A stretch of 20,563 nt of DNA from the NCBI RefSeq assembly GCF_000220395.1, contig NW_004086589.1, positions 1-20,563 on the forward strand, read 5' to 3'. Source of the DNA: Ichthyophthirius multifiliis. Lineage: Eukaryota; Ciliophora; Oligohymenophorea; Hymenostomatida. Of the stretch, positions 1-11,965 are shown in pieces; position 1 is the stretch's first letter; every line of letters begins with the position of its first letter. The position numbers and the translations under genes were made by a program. A model generated the notes under the pieces. The model was given only the letters and a program-made list of their open reading frames with translations, made no database searches and was not told the DNA's origin.

Positions 1-172
1 TAGTAATAATAGTGGTTTTTTTTTATATATATATTTTTATTTCTTTTAATTTGTTTTTTTTTTAATGAAAAAAAAAAAAAAAAAAAGTAAAATTAATTAA
101 AGATCTTTATATTTTATTAAATATATATATATATTTATATTAATGTAATTATAATTTTATTTGTATATAATA
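1..172. other. AT-rich spacer
   Basis: No coding signal is visible. The stretch holds T and A homopolymers and short (AT)n runs beyond the stop codon of the carboxypeptidase gene, so part of it is probably that gene's 3' untranslated region. Confidence 0.6.
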
Positions 173-714
173 TCATTTTCTTTTAAATAATTATTTTTAT
201 TATTTTGGTTAAGCTAAATTTTTAATTGACAAAGAAGGTAAATAATTCTTTTATAATAAATTCTATTTTTCTATAGTTTAATAATTTATACTACTCAATT
301 AAGGTGTTTTAGGTTTAACCTAGAGATTAAATTTATTATTATTATCAATTAATTAAATATAATTTTATTAATCCTAAACATAAATAAAATATATAATTAT
401 ATAAATATAAATAAAACAAAATATAAATATATAAATATAAATTTAAATATAAAATATTAATAATTTTATATATATATAAATAAAAATTTATAATATATTA
501 ATATAAATATTTATTATAATAATTATTATAATTTTATAGAAATTTTAAAAATAAATATTTACTTTAATTTAAGAATTAGATTTCTGTGTTAAAGTATTAG
601 ATATCCTAAAACTTTAATTACCTCTAATCTGTAAATATAAAAATATAAAAAATATAACTTATAGTAAAATAAACAAAAAACTAATTAAATGAATTAATAA
701 TATATATATATATA

Positions 715-756
<42 letters not shown>

Positions 757-2200
757 AATATATATTTATATTTATATATAAATTTATTTATTTAATTAAA
801 TATATGTATTTATTTATATTTTTTTACATAATTTTTATATTTATTTCTATATTTTTTTTTTTTATTTTTTATACTTTTTTATTATTTTATTTATAATTTT
901 TTTTTAAATTTTTTTAAAAAAACTATATATTTATATAAAATGCTTTAAAAATATACATTTTTTTTTTTTATTATTTAATGTTTTTTTAAAAATTATTATA
1001 TAAACAATTTTATAAACTAATTAATAATATTAATATTTACTTTATCATTATAATTAATATTTTGATTTAATTCTTGATTTCCAAATTAAAAATGATTATC
1101 TTTAATCTATTTTAAGGAATTTACTTAATAAAGTAAATTTTTTCCTTCACTTTTACTTTATTATTATTATTAATTTCCTATAATCATTTATTTTTATAAT
1201 AAATAAGCTTTCATTTCCATAATAAAACTGGCATCAGTTTAAACTGCTACATCAACCATTAATAATTGACTTTATTTATTAATATCTTGACTTTAATTTC
1301 CTTTATTTATTTTAGTTATTTCAAATTTAGGTACATTTCTAGATATAAATTTTTATAAAATATACGATTTTCTAACATTTTCAATATTTTCATTTATATT
1401 GTTATTATTATTATTGTTATCATTATTTTTGTTATTATTTATACTCGAAATTATATCGCTTTTTTTAATTAAATCTTTTTTGCTTAAATATCTTCTTTTT
1501 TTTATTCTTTTTCTTTTTCAATTTATTATTGGAATATTCGGCTTTGTTTTTTCGTATATACGAATTTAGGTAATATTTTTACCATCTATTCATCTTCTAA
1601 TTCATCTTCGGAAGGGTTTGAGTCAGATTCGAATGAATTTTCGTCATTTATTTCCTCTTATTCGATAATCTTTTGGAAGTTTTCCTTTAATTCTTACATT
1701 AATTTAATTTTATTTCCCTTTTTGAATTCTTCGTCTTCCAAAACATTAAATAAATTCAAACAAATATCTCTTCCTATATCTAAATAATCCTAAATAGTAT
1801 AATGATAGCATCTCTAATCCTTCATTTTACCAAAAAATGAACTTTCCAAAGTAAATATATTAGCAATCCTAAGTTCTTTCCAAAGAGATATTCTGGCAGT
1901 TTTTTCCTTACATTTACTAACACTAAACCTACAATCCTAAAAACTAATATAATCACTCATTTTAGACATTTAATAAGGAAAAATTCTAGTTAAAACAGGA
2001 TCTTCTTTATAAGAGCAACCATAAAAAAAAGTATTCATTTTTCTACTATGACCATGTAAATCTAAAATTAAGCACAATTCTCTTTCTCTGCTAAAATTTT
2101 TAATCATATCTTTAATTGACCAAATACTAGGATGTAATTTCTAATTATTATATTAAATAAATGAATTTATAGATTTGTATTTAAACATAAATAAGTAAAA

Positions 2201-2231
<31 letters not shown>

Positions 2232-4043
2232 TATATTTATATATATATATATAAATATATATTTATTTTTATATATATTTATATATATATATATATATTA
2301 CTTTATGAGGTTTTTTCCATCTTCTATTTAAATCACATCCTGCTAATGAACATCTATAATTTCCATGAATTACTCCATCTGGATTTACCATAGGAACAAT
2401 TTTAAAAACACAAGAATCCCTTAAATATTGCGCTTCTTTACTTTCTCCTAGTAGAAAATCTATACAACCTTACATCATGTATGATGCATTTGTTTCTCCT
2501 GGATGTTATCTAGCGAATATTACTACACCTTTTCTTTGATTTCTTTTTATCATTGAACTTGATGTTATAGTTAAGCAATCTATGCTATTTCCTGCTAATG
2601 TTCTAGCTATTTATCTTATATTTAGAATTCTATTTTTATTTATTTAACTTATTTAAAAATATTAAAATTTTATACTTTGTTTTAGTTTCATCTTATAGTA
2701 TTTAATTAATATATTCTTTTAAATTACTAAATGTATATGGAAAGGAATGAGCGAAATATACAATATCTCCTGAATGTTAAAAATAATAACTAAAACTTAA
2801 TGTGTAATAATGCTTATCCCTAAAACCATCTCGTGTATATTCTCCTTTATAATATTTTATATTAAAACCATCTCTAATCCATTCTTATCCATCTTTTTCA
2901 TTTTATTTTACACTAAAAACTACTGGGTTTAATCCTTCATTAAAAAGACTTCCTGTTTTTATCTATTTATTTTTTTATAAACTTATTTTTTATTTTTTAT
3001 TTTTTAAATATAATTATATTTTTACTAAATTTAAAATATTAAATTTAATGGCTTAACCAGCTTTAGTATTTTTTATAGAAAAAAAGAACCATTAAGTATT
3101 TCCTTTTGTATTTATATCATTTTATAAGATTAAATCATATTCATTTTCCGAAACTTTATATGCTGAAAATAAATTACCACTTTCAAATTCAGAAGAAAAT
3201 TATATCTATTTAATATTTTATTAATTTTTATTCATTTATTATTATTAATATGTTAATTTTTTAAATTATTCATGTTATTCTTTACTAGAAGTTAATAACT
3301 TTGTCTTTTTTTTAGATTTTAAATAATTTTTTAAGTGAGAGATATATGTTGCGAAATAATAAGTTCCATCTATTTACGTAGGATTATCTAAATTAATATT
3401 TTTATATTTTTAATAAACTAAATTTAGTTTATTAGCTTTATGATTTTCTATTAAATATTTAGTTTGTTTTTTTTATTAAATTTTATTTTCTTCCTCTTTC
3501 TATTTCTCTTTTGTTAAAATTTATTATTAAGACATATATTCGTTTAAAGATAAATTCCTTTAATATGGTTCTTGGAATTTAAAATTTTTATCTTTATTAA
3601 ATTAAGGTAATGCTCTAATTTTTTTATTTTTTTTACAAAAAAAAAATAATAACAAAAAAGTAAATTCTTCTTAATATTTTTTACTCAAATTAAATATTGT
3701 TAACTGTTTTAACTTCAAAGAGTTAGGAATAAACTTTAGGTATTAAAGGATTTGCTTCAGGTAAATATTTTGTTATATCTATATGACTGTCTTATAAATC
3801 ATTATCTTCTGAATCATATTCAGATTCACTAGTTGTGAAAGCATAACCCTCATCTTTTTTGTAAAAATTATTATCTATATTTTATTATATATACATAATT
3901 TTAATTTAAATATATATAAATAGTTTATATAGATTATTAGTTATATATAAATTTTATTTAAAATATTATATTATTATTTTACTAAAATCGTTTTTTATTA
4001 TAGGAGATGATAAAGAGTTATTTATTTTTTTATAATCAATCAT
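173..4043 (-). CDS. Cytosolic carboxypeptidase (M14 family, AGBL/CCP-like), one frame break
   Basis: A zinc carboxypeptidase of the cytosolic CCP branch; family members remove glutamates from tubulin tails in cilia and cytoplasm. Eight exons: 4043-3983, 3874-3685, 3614-3026, 2962-2676, 2629-2302, 2140-1041, 628-563, 319-173, ending at TGA. The CCP N-domain precedes the catalytic domain. Zinc and catalytic motifs: HPGE near residues 418-421, VNPDGVIHGNYRC, GCDLNRRW, LHGHS with its histidine near 514, and FTLESSFFG with the catalytic glutamate near 583. All expected active-site residues are present. A long acidic, Asn/Gln-rich tail follows. The last large exon changes frame by -1 in an A-rich stretch (1496-1528); adding one base makes every downstream splice phase close and gives about 922 aa. 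Two long 3' introns (629-1040 and 320-562) are AT-rich. The subfamily is not resolved. The family call is secure; the tail exons rest on phase and composition. Confidence 0.88.
686..753. repeat. (TA)n microsatellite inside carboxypeptidase intron
   Basis: A nearly uninterrupted TA dinucleotide run lies in the 412-nt intron 629-1040 of the carboxypeptidase gene and accounts for part of its unusual length. Confidence 0.9.
2141..2301 (-). other. Intron with (AT)n tract in carboxypeptidase gene
   Basis: A 161-nt GT..AG intron in phase 0 separates the DLNRRW exon from the exon carrying the third zinc ligand. Splicing joins PHK to KLHPSIW, as the family alignment expects. Most of the insert is TA dinucleotide (about 2195-2298). 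Confidence 0.85.
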
Positions 4044-5086
4044 TTTTATTTTGAATAATTTTTATTTTTATAAATATAATTTGATTTTATTTATGTTTTA
4101 TTATTTTTTCGATAATATTTTTTAAAAACTTAAAAAAATAAAAAGTATATATCAAATATAATCTTAAAATAATTATTTATTAATAAATAAGTTATAAAAA
4201 GATAATATTAGAACAATAAATAAAATATAATACTAAAAATATAAGCCATATGTATATATATAGTTAATATAAAATATATAAAGAAGAAATTCAAATATAT
4301 ATATAAAAAAAAATAATAATTATATTAAAGATAATAAAAAAGTATATATATATATATTATGATTTTAATAAAAATAAATATATATAAATATAAAATATAT
4401 AAATCTATAAATATATATATTGATATATATTTATATATTTATATTATTATTTTATTCATATAATAATAATTTTTGTAATTTTATATATATATTATTATAT
4501 TTCTGTATTTTAATATATTTAATTTTTATATATTTTTAAATAATAATATTTTATATATTTATTTTTAAAATTTAATTTTTATATTTATTCAAATTTATTA
4601 ATATAATACACATAACATTTTTTTTTTTATATTAAAAATTATTTTTGAACTATAAAAAATAATAGATCTTTTTATTTTTGTTTTAAGAATTAATATTTAA
4701 TTTTTTTTTTTATTTATTTTTGATTTAATTTTTATATATGTTATAATTATTTTATTAAGAAAATTTAATAATATTGTTTTATTAAAAACATTTTTTTCAA
4801 TTAAAATTAAAATATCTTCTTTATTAATATTATAAATTTACAAATTTACAAATTTTATTTTTATTTATTAATATTTATTCATTTTATAACTTTTTTTTAT
4901 TCAAGAAATTTTTTTTTAAAAATAATTTTATATTTATAAATTACTAAAATATAAAATTTTTATAAATAATTTTTAATATAATATATATTTTAATTAGCCT
5001 AAATTAATAAAAGAAATTACAAATATAAATTTAAAAAATAAAATAAAAAGTATATATTTTATTTTGCATATCTTATATAATATTTT
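4044..5086. other. Intergenic AT-rich spacer
   Basis: This roughly 1-kb stretch between the carboxypeptidase start and the CFAP52 stop shows no exon with believable codon use on either strand. It consists of A/T runs and short AT repeats, and should contain the carboxypeptidase promoter and the CFAP52 3' end. I see no RNA gene. Confidence 0.6.
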
Positions 5087-6017
5087 TCATTTGAAAAAAT
5101 TCCAAATACAAATAGTACTATCAAAGCTTGTAGAAACAATCTATTTTTCATCAGGAGTCCATTTTAATTTAGAAACAGCATCAGAATGTCCTAAATATTT
5201 TCCCATATTTTTTTATTTACAATATCTATAACAATAATCTTATATTTTATTTTTTTCATAAAAAAATAATACTAAAAAATAATACCTCTCCAATATCATT
5301 TCCTAATGCCATATACTTACCTGAAGGTGAAACTTCTATACAATTAAGTTTATCAAGGCAATTAATTTATTCTACAGGTTCTTAAACATCACAATCCCAG
5401 AAAAGAATAGGAATATTAAGTCCACAAGTAACTATAAAACGAATAAAATAAGAAAAATATAATAAATATAAAAAAAATACTTAATTCTAATTCATGATCT
5501 TTTCTTTAGGACATGTGAAGAATTTACCCATTTTTAGCTTAGTGGAAAATAACTTTTTTGTCAGTTTTTAAATCAAAAGTATTAACCGATTTATCTATAG
5601 AAGCTGAATGTATAATATTTTCCTTTTAAATATCAGGAAAAACACTTACTACATCTTTAGTATGCATCGAAATTTATTAAATTAATTGTTTATTTACTCT
5701 ACTCCAAACTCTTACAATACCATCTTAACCACCACTAAGTACATAATTATGATTCTAATAATTAAATATAATAATATGATTAAAAATTATAAATAATATA
5801 CCATAAAAATAGAACTCACACAACCTTTATGTGCATTTACTATTTCCCAAAAAACAGGTGAATATGGTTTATTAGTAATTTTAAAGGCTCTAATAAACCC
5901 ATCTGAATATCCACATACTATACTTCCATCATCTGCCACTGTAACACTACTACCAAAAACTTTATTCATTCCGACTGGTAAACATCTAATAAAAAAAAAA
6001 AATATAATAATATATAA

Positions 6018-6048
<31 letters not shown>

Positions 6049-7090
6049 CAAATAAATATATATATATTTATATCTTTTTAAATATAAATATATATATATA
6101 TATATATACATAATATATTACCTTGTAATAATCTATAGTTCGTTATTATCCCAAACTGCACACAATCCATTTATTTCAATAGTAACAAAAATATCATTTT
6201 TATCAAATGGAAAGCTTACTCCTACTATACTACTTTAATGTCCTTCAGTTTATAAAGTAGCATCTATATTGCTTGTAAGAACTCTATACATATTATTGTT
6301 AGCAGTTCCTACAAGTAATTCTTGTAAATTATTTTACAAGCTTAAACTAGTAATAGCTCCTTCAACTTATAATTCACTCTCTAAAGCCCATCTTGTATCT
6401 TTACCTTTCAATTTTTTTAATTTTCCATCTCCACTTCCCACAAAAAGAATATCATTAAATAATGCTAAACTTAAAACTCCATTATTTCCTATAGGAACAG
6501 CTGCTTTAAATATCATATTTTAGAGACTATATATACATACTTCTCCAGCAGTAGTCCCTGCGAATATATAATCTCCGTTTTAGTCAATTACTACTTGAGT
6601 ATATTGTCTTACTAAACCAGAATTTGGAAGTTAGCATGTATTAGATTTTAATGTATACTGCATAGAGCCAACATTAAAATCTAAAGTATTTACTATTATT
6701 GTAGGGCCATATATAGATATTAAAAGATATGTATTGTATCTAGTAGAAGATTTACGCATACTACCCCATTAAACTATAAGTATATATATATATATTATTT
6801 ATATTTTATTATTTACTTGCAGAAATAGGATGTTCTAGTAATTTATTATGTACAACTGTAAAATCTCTTAAATTCCAAATTGTTAGAGAATTATTTGCAC
6901 CTGTAGCAGCTAAAAAATGCTCGTCAGGTGATAAACTTAAACGGCTTACACATTCTCTTATGCCATTTAATGTTTATATTGGTCTTAATGAATTATAATC
7001 CCATAAAATAATCTTTATAAAAATAATTAAATAGATAAAAATATAAATATGTAATATATAAAAATAATATATATAATATATATGAATATA

Positions 7091-7163
<73 letters not shown>

Positions 7164-7452
7164 ATGTCTATATATATATAAAAATTACTGGTGCTTCTAG
7201 TGTTTTAGTTTATTTAGAACCTGCTTATCCTGTAACAATCAAATTTCCTTAATTTGATAATTCTAATGCTGTTATTGGCATGTTATGCCCTCTTAAAAAT
7301 TTTTAATCATGTTTGTCGTTAATGTTTTCTATTACTACAATTCCTGCTACAGCATATAATATTTTTTAATCATCCTTTGGATGAAAATAACACATTTTTA
7401 AATGTTTTCCGTTAAAACCTATTAAATGGTCTAATTCTAACATATTATTCAT
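5087..7452 (-). CDS. CFAP52: CFAP52 / WDR16, axonemal WD40 protein
   Basis: A cilia- and flagella-associated WD40 protein; the family binds the inside wall of doublet microtubules in motile cilia. Seven exons: 7452-7189, 7012-6817, 6773-6122, 5985-5802, 5754-5481, 5431-5273, 5238-5087, all splice phases closing, TGA stop, 626 aa, close to the family's usual ~620. The N-terminus LDHLIGFNGK matches the conserved family start. WD-repeat endings follow, including ILWDY, LTIWNL, CAVWDN, VRVWSR, LFWDC and ICIWNFF at the C-terminus, consistent with two propellers. The hallmark stretch GYSDGFIRAFKI and an NAHKG element lie in the fourth exon. The methionine at 7450-7452 is chosen as start; another lies three codons later. 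Introns run from 34 to 176 nt, and the longest holds a (TA)n tract. The gene looks intact and probably functional. Confidence 0.95.
7013..7188 (-). other. CFAP52 intron 1 with long (TA)n tract
   Basis: A 176-nt phase-0 intron with GTAATT donor and AAAG acceptor. About 65 nt of it (7094-7159) is pure TA dinucleotide. Splicing restores the WD motif by joining EAP to IILWDY. Confidence 0.88.
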
Positions 7453-7736
7453 TTTTTATTAAGTTATTTTTTTTAAATATAAATATAATTAAAAAAATTT
7501 TATTTATTTTTAAATAATTAAAATATTATATGAATATTATTTATTTTTTTAGTTTAATCAATAAAAATATTTGATTAAATATATAAATAAATATATATTT
7601 TTTATTTGTATATATATATATATATTTTCATTATAAAACTTATTTATGTTCTTCTTAATTAAAATTTTATTTGTTTTAAATTTAAGATAATATAATAAAA
7701 ATTTAAAAATAATTATTTCTTATTATTAAAATTATA

Positions 7737-7945
7737 TCAACTATTATTTTATTAAATCTATTCTAATTAAAAAAGTTAATTTAATTCTTAAATATCTTTC
7801 GATTAAAAAATATTATCAGGTTTTAATTATTTTTTAATAAAAGGTAATTTTTTACAAAAATCTTTTTGATAATTAAATAATTATTAATCTACTATACATA
7901 ATAAATCATTAAAGCTTTTATTTATATTATTTTTATTGCTATAAA

Positions 7946-7998
<53 letters not shown>

Positions 7999-9326
7999 TT
8001 ATTATATCTATTATAATTATTTATGTAGCCTTATTTTTTTAATCCAATAATACTTATATTCTATTCAAAAGCTAAACTTTAATAAAATTAATCATCTTCC
8101 GATATTTTATGACAATTATTTTATTTTTCCACACTTTTAATTTCATTTTTATCTTAAATATTTAATTCTTGACAAGTTTTTATTTTTTTTACTTCTTTAT
8201 GTTAATAATCATAATATTTTTTTTATTTTTTTTCTATACTATTATTATTTTTTTTTTATTAAAATTCAATATTATTAATACTATTTATTTATATTTCTGG
8301 TAATTTTAATTAACTTTTGCTTTATTTATGTTAATTATTTTCTTAAAAAAAATCAATTTTTTCCTAAGCTTCGTTTAAAAAATTCATACTTTTCTAAACT
8401 TAATTATTATACGATTTATTTTTGAATTATTATTAAAAAAAACTTTCTTCTGAATTTTTTTTTTTTTTTTCTTTAATTAAACACTATATATCTTTAAAAA
8501 AAAAAAACTATATAAAAATTAAACAAAAAAAAATACAAGAATCCTATAAAATCTATTCAGTACAAGGTCTTTAAGCAGGGTCTTTTTATAAAAGCCAATA
8601 TTAAATTCTATGTAAATGTTTCGAATACCCCTAAGGTATCTACTAAACTTTATTTTTGAGAATTTTCATGGCCAAAGCAAACTAATTAGAAGCTTCAAAA
8701 GGGTGTTTTGACGTACAAAGTTCATATAAAACACATCCAAGTGCCCATATATCACTTTTCTTGTCATATTTTTTTTCTTGGCATATTTCAGGGGATAAAT
8801 AATAAGGAGTTCCAATAACAGTTTATGCCAAATCTTTGTTTTTTTCTAGTATTTTTGCCACTCCAAGGTCTCCAATTCTTATTTCTTTATAATTTTTTGT
8901 TAAAAAAATATTCATAGTTTTAAAATCTCTATGTAGTATATTTTTATTATGAATGTATTGTAATCCTTATACCATTTATAAAAAAAACTTCCAAATTACA
9001 TTTTCAGGTATTTATTAGTTTTTGTATTTTTATATATATTATAATAAATCGCCATTTTCACAATATTCCATTACTATATGCAGGTCTTATTACTATATTA
9101 TAGTATTATAGTATTTCACTATGTACTCATTTTCACATTATTTTAAAATTGTAGCCTCATTTAGGGCTTCTTCGATTTAATTTTAGGACATTTCACTTGT
9201 ATTAATAGTCTTTATAACACATAGTTGGTTATTTTTATTGTTCTTAGCTTTATGAATAACTCCATATGAACCATGTCCAAGTTATTCTAGTATATCGTAG
9301 TCGTTTAATTGTATTATATTATGCAT
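7737..9326 (-). CDS. NIMA-related (NEK-type) serine/threonine protein kinase
   Basis: A single-exon protein kinase of 529 aa ending at TGA. The kinase domain occupies about residues 10-265: glycine loop LGHGSYG at 16-22, the ATP-binding lysine in CVIK at residue 39, catalytic loop HRDFKTMN with Asp134, metal motif DLG at 153-155 (Leu for the usual Phe, common in NEKs) and activation-segment end GTPYYLSPE. These motifs are typical of NEKs, which regulate cilium length, basal bodies and mitosis. All catalytic residues are present, so activity is likely. After the domain come a hydrophobic Phe-rich stretch ([15 protein letters not shown]), where an unrecognised intron could sit although the frame stays open, then a low-complexity Lys/Asn/Gln tail with a poly-Asn run from about residue 442. 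The gene lies 284 nt upstream of CFAP52 on the same strand. The substrate and exact NEK subclass cannot be told. Confidence 0.92.
7949..8006. repeat. ATT/AAT trinucleotide repeat encoding poly-Asn
   Basis: On the coding (minus) strand a run of AAT codons gives an asparagine homopolymer in the C-terminal tail of the NEK-type kinase, with a single AAA interruption. Such runs are common in AT-rich protist genomes and change length easily. Confidence 0.9.
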
Positions 9327-9466
9327 ATTTTATATATTTAATTTTCTATATATATATTATTTTTAATATATATATTTAATATTTTTGTGGTAATTTAAAA
9401 TATATATATATATATATAATTAAATATATATATATATATAGAAGTTTATTAATAAGAATTTTTTTT

Positions 9467-9908
9467 TCAATTATTTTAATTTTTATTAAGTTTTTTAAGT
9501 AAATTTTAATTTAATTTTTAAATTATTTATTTCTTTGCTTTTTCTATTTAAATTTTTTACTATTTGTTTTTTTATATAAATAAAAATAATATATTATTTT
9601 ACTTCAATTTCAATTAAATGAATATTTTTTACAGAATTTTATTTATTTTCAATATTTTAATATATTTAAGTATTTTAAATATTATTAATATTATTATTAT
9701 TTTATATTTATAAATTTTTTTCTAACATAAGTTTTTCAATTTTTAATTAATTTACTTCGTCTGATAAATTTTATATTTAAATTTTATAAGTACGCTCAAT
9801 TACACCTCTTAATTTATTTTAAACATTTGCAGATTGACAATTATTTTAAACAGATGCTAACTATTTGTTTTTACGTATATTCATAGACTATATATAAATA
9901 TATATATG

Positions 9909-9977
<69 letters not shown>

Positions 9978-10087
9978 TTTTTAATTACTCTCATTAAATT
10001 CTTTTCTACTTCTATACTTTTTCTTATTACTTTTTTTATAAATATTATAATGCTATCAATTTTTTTTTAAACCTTAATTTTATTCAT
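9467..10087 (-). CDS. Small coiled-coil protein, unknown function
   Basis: I do not recognise this protein. It has three exons, 10087-9989, 9887-9603 and 9559-9467, all in phase 0, giving 158 aa and a TGA stop. The start MNKIKVQKKIDS is followed by SIEVEKNLMR, then by the second exon (SMNIRKNKQLASVQNNCQSA, KLRGVIERTYK), and by a heptad-like helical segment (LSDEVNQLKIEKLMLEKNL) that suggests a coiled coil. An Asn/Gln spacer and a Lys/Gln-rich tail close the protein. No signal peptide or catalytic motif is seen. The first intron (9888-9988, 101 nt) is mostly TA repeat and the second (9560-9602) is 43 nt. Without splicing the second intron the TGA is out of frame; with it the frame closes exactly, which supports the model. 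It lies between the NEK kinase and NSUN2 genes, on the same strand as both. Confidence 0.72.
9913..9969. repeat. (TA)n microsatellite in intron of small coiled-coil gene
   Basis: A TA dinucleotide run of about 57 nt fills the middle of the 101-nt first intron of the adjacent coiled-coil gene. Confidence 0.9.
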
Positions 10088-10228
10088 AATTTTATTCGTT
10101 TTAATAATACATAATTTTATTTATTTTTTTAATATAATTAAATAAAATATTTTTTTTTTTAAATGTATTTTTTTAAATTTAATAATATATATATATAATA
10201 ATTTAAAAACATTATTTTTTTATATTAA

Positions 10229-11912
10229 TCATTATTGCTTTTAAAACAAATTATTTTTTGCTTTAAATTCTAATACTTTGATTTCTTCTTTGCTTAATAA
10301 AATAGATAAATTATTAATTCCCTTCCATACTGTAAAAGCGCTTTCTTTTAATTTATTTATGCTTATAATAACTACACCATTTTTAACATTTTAAAGTTAA
10401 AATTAAATCAGTTATGGTAATTGATCAAATTTTTTTGGTAATTATTTTAGTATATAAAAATAATCTTCATAATTATCAAATGAAATTTTTTATTTATTAA
10501 TTTTATCATAGAAATAAATTATACCTTATTATTTAATTCTATACTTTTTTAATTATTTAAAAAATATATTATTTTATATATAAAAGCATACATTAATTTC
10601 ATGTGTTTAATCTTTAATTTTAGATAGTACTTTAATTCCACAATTAATAATCTTTTTTTTTTTTATAATTTATTTATTTTGTTTTTTTTTCTTAAAAAAA
10701 AAATAAAATTAAATAAAACTTATAAATCTTTATATTTTTCCTATTTTTAATCGACAATGTTTTTCATATAATTAGATAATAAAATAATATGCTTACTAAG
10801 TTATCCGTTTTCATTAAAATGATAATATAAATATTCAAAAATATCATCATTAATCTAAATTCCATAAAAATTAATAATTTATTAAAAAATTATTTCATTT
10901 TTTTTCAAACAAACTAATTTTTCAATATTTATACTTTCGAATTCTTTTAATTAATCTTCATTTTTATTTTTTTATTCTTAAATATCATATTAAAAATCAT
11001 ATATATGAATTCTCTATATATATTCTTATATTAAATTTTATTCAAAATGACTTATTTTTTAAAATTTTGCGATAAAGAATCCTCCTGTATTATTTAAATG
11101 TGGATGAATTCTCAAACAAAAATCTACATTTTCTTATGGAAACATACTTTAAAAAATATATTTATCTTTAATTTATAAATATTTTTCCTATATATCTTCA
11201 AATTTCCAATAAGCATTGCTTAACTTTTTTTAAACAACAGGCCCTTAAAAATAAAAATATATATTTATATTTATATTAATATTTATATATTTATATTTTT
11301 ATATATTTTAAAATTTATTTATATATTAATTATAAATATTTTTATATTTTATCTTTAAATTTTAAAATTACATTTATTTATTATTTTTGCTTTTTTAAAA
11401 TCTTAAAAAGATATATTTAAATTTTCTAAGCATATAAAACCTTTTAAAATATTTAAAGCAGCTGAAACAACTGCTTCATTTTCCAAAGGATTCATTGAGC
11501 ATGTGGAATAAACTATTTATCCTCCAACTTTTGTTAAAAAATTCCTCTTAATAATATACCTAATTATAAACAATGCAAGTTTCTACCAATTTTACTTGAC
11601 CATTTATATAATAAACCTTTTAAAGAATATAAAATAATTTTATATTTTAAATTTACTTTTTTATTTTCTAATAGTACCATCGCCTGAGCAAGGCACACAT
11701 CGCATAAAACTTTATCAAAGACTTCAATTTATGGAAAATTTAAAGAATTATTTGATGTAATAATAGAACATTAAGAATTTAATTTTGAAGCATGAAAAGC
11801 TAGCATAAATGCTCTATTTTTATTAATATCGTTTGAAAAAAGTATTGAATTTTCACAATTTTTAATTCTTTCAAGAATTTATTTACTTTTAGAGCCTGGA
11901 GCCTTAATAAAA

Positions 11913-11965
<53 letters not shown>

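Noticed and set aside
295-635. Possible inverted repeat between two GC-richer patches near 300 and 600
   Set aside because: Similarity is short and broken; both patches read as in-phase terminal exons of the carboxypeptidase gene.
6269-6523. Plus-strand open frame of 84 codons
   Set aside because: It is antisense to CFAP52 exon 3, which has strong family conservation and closed splice phases on the minus strand.
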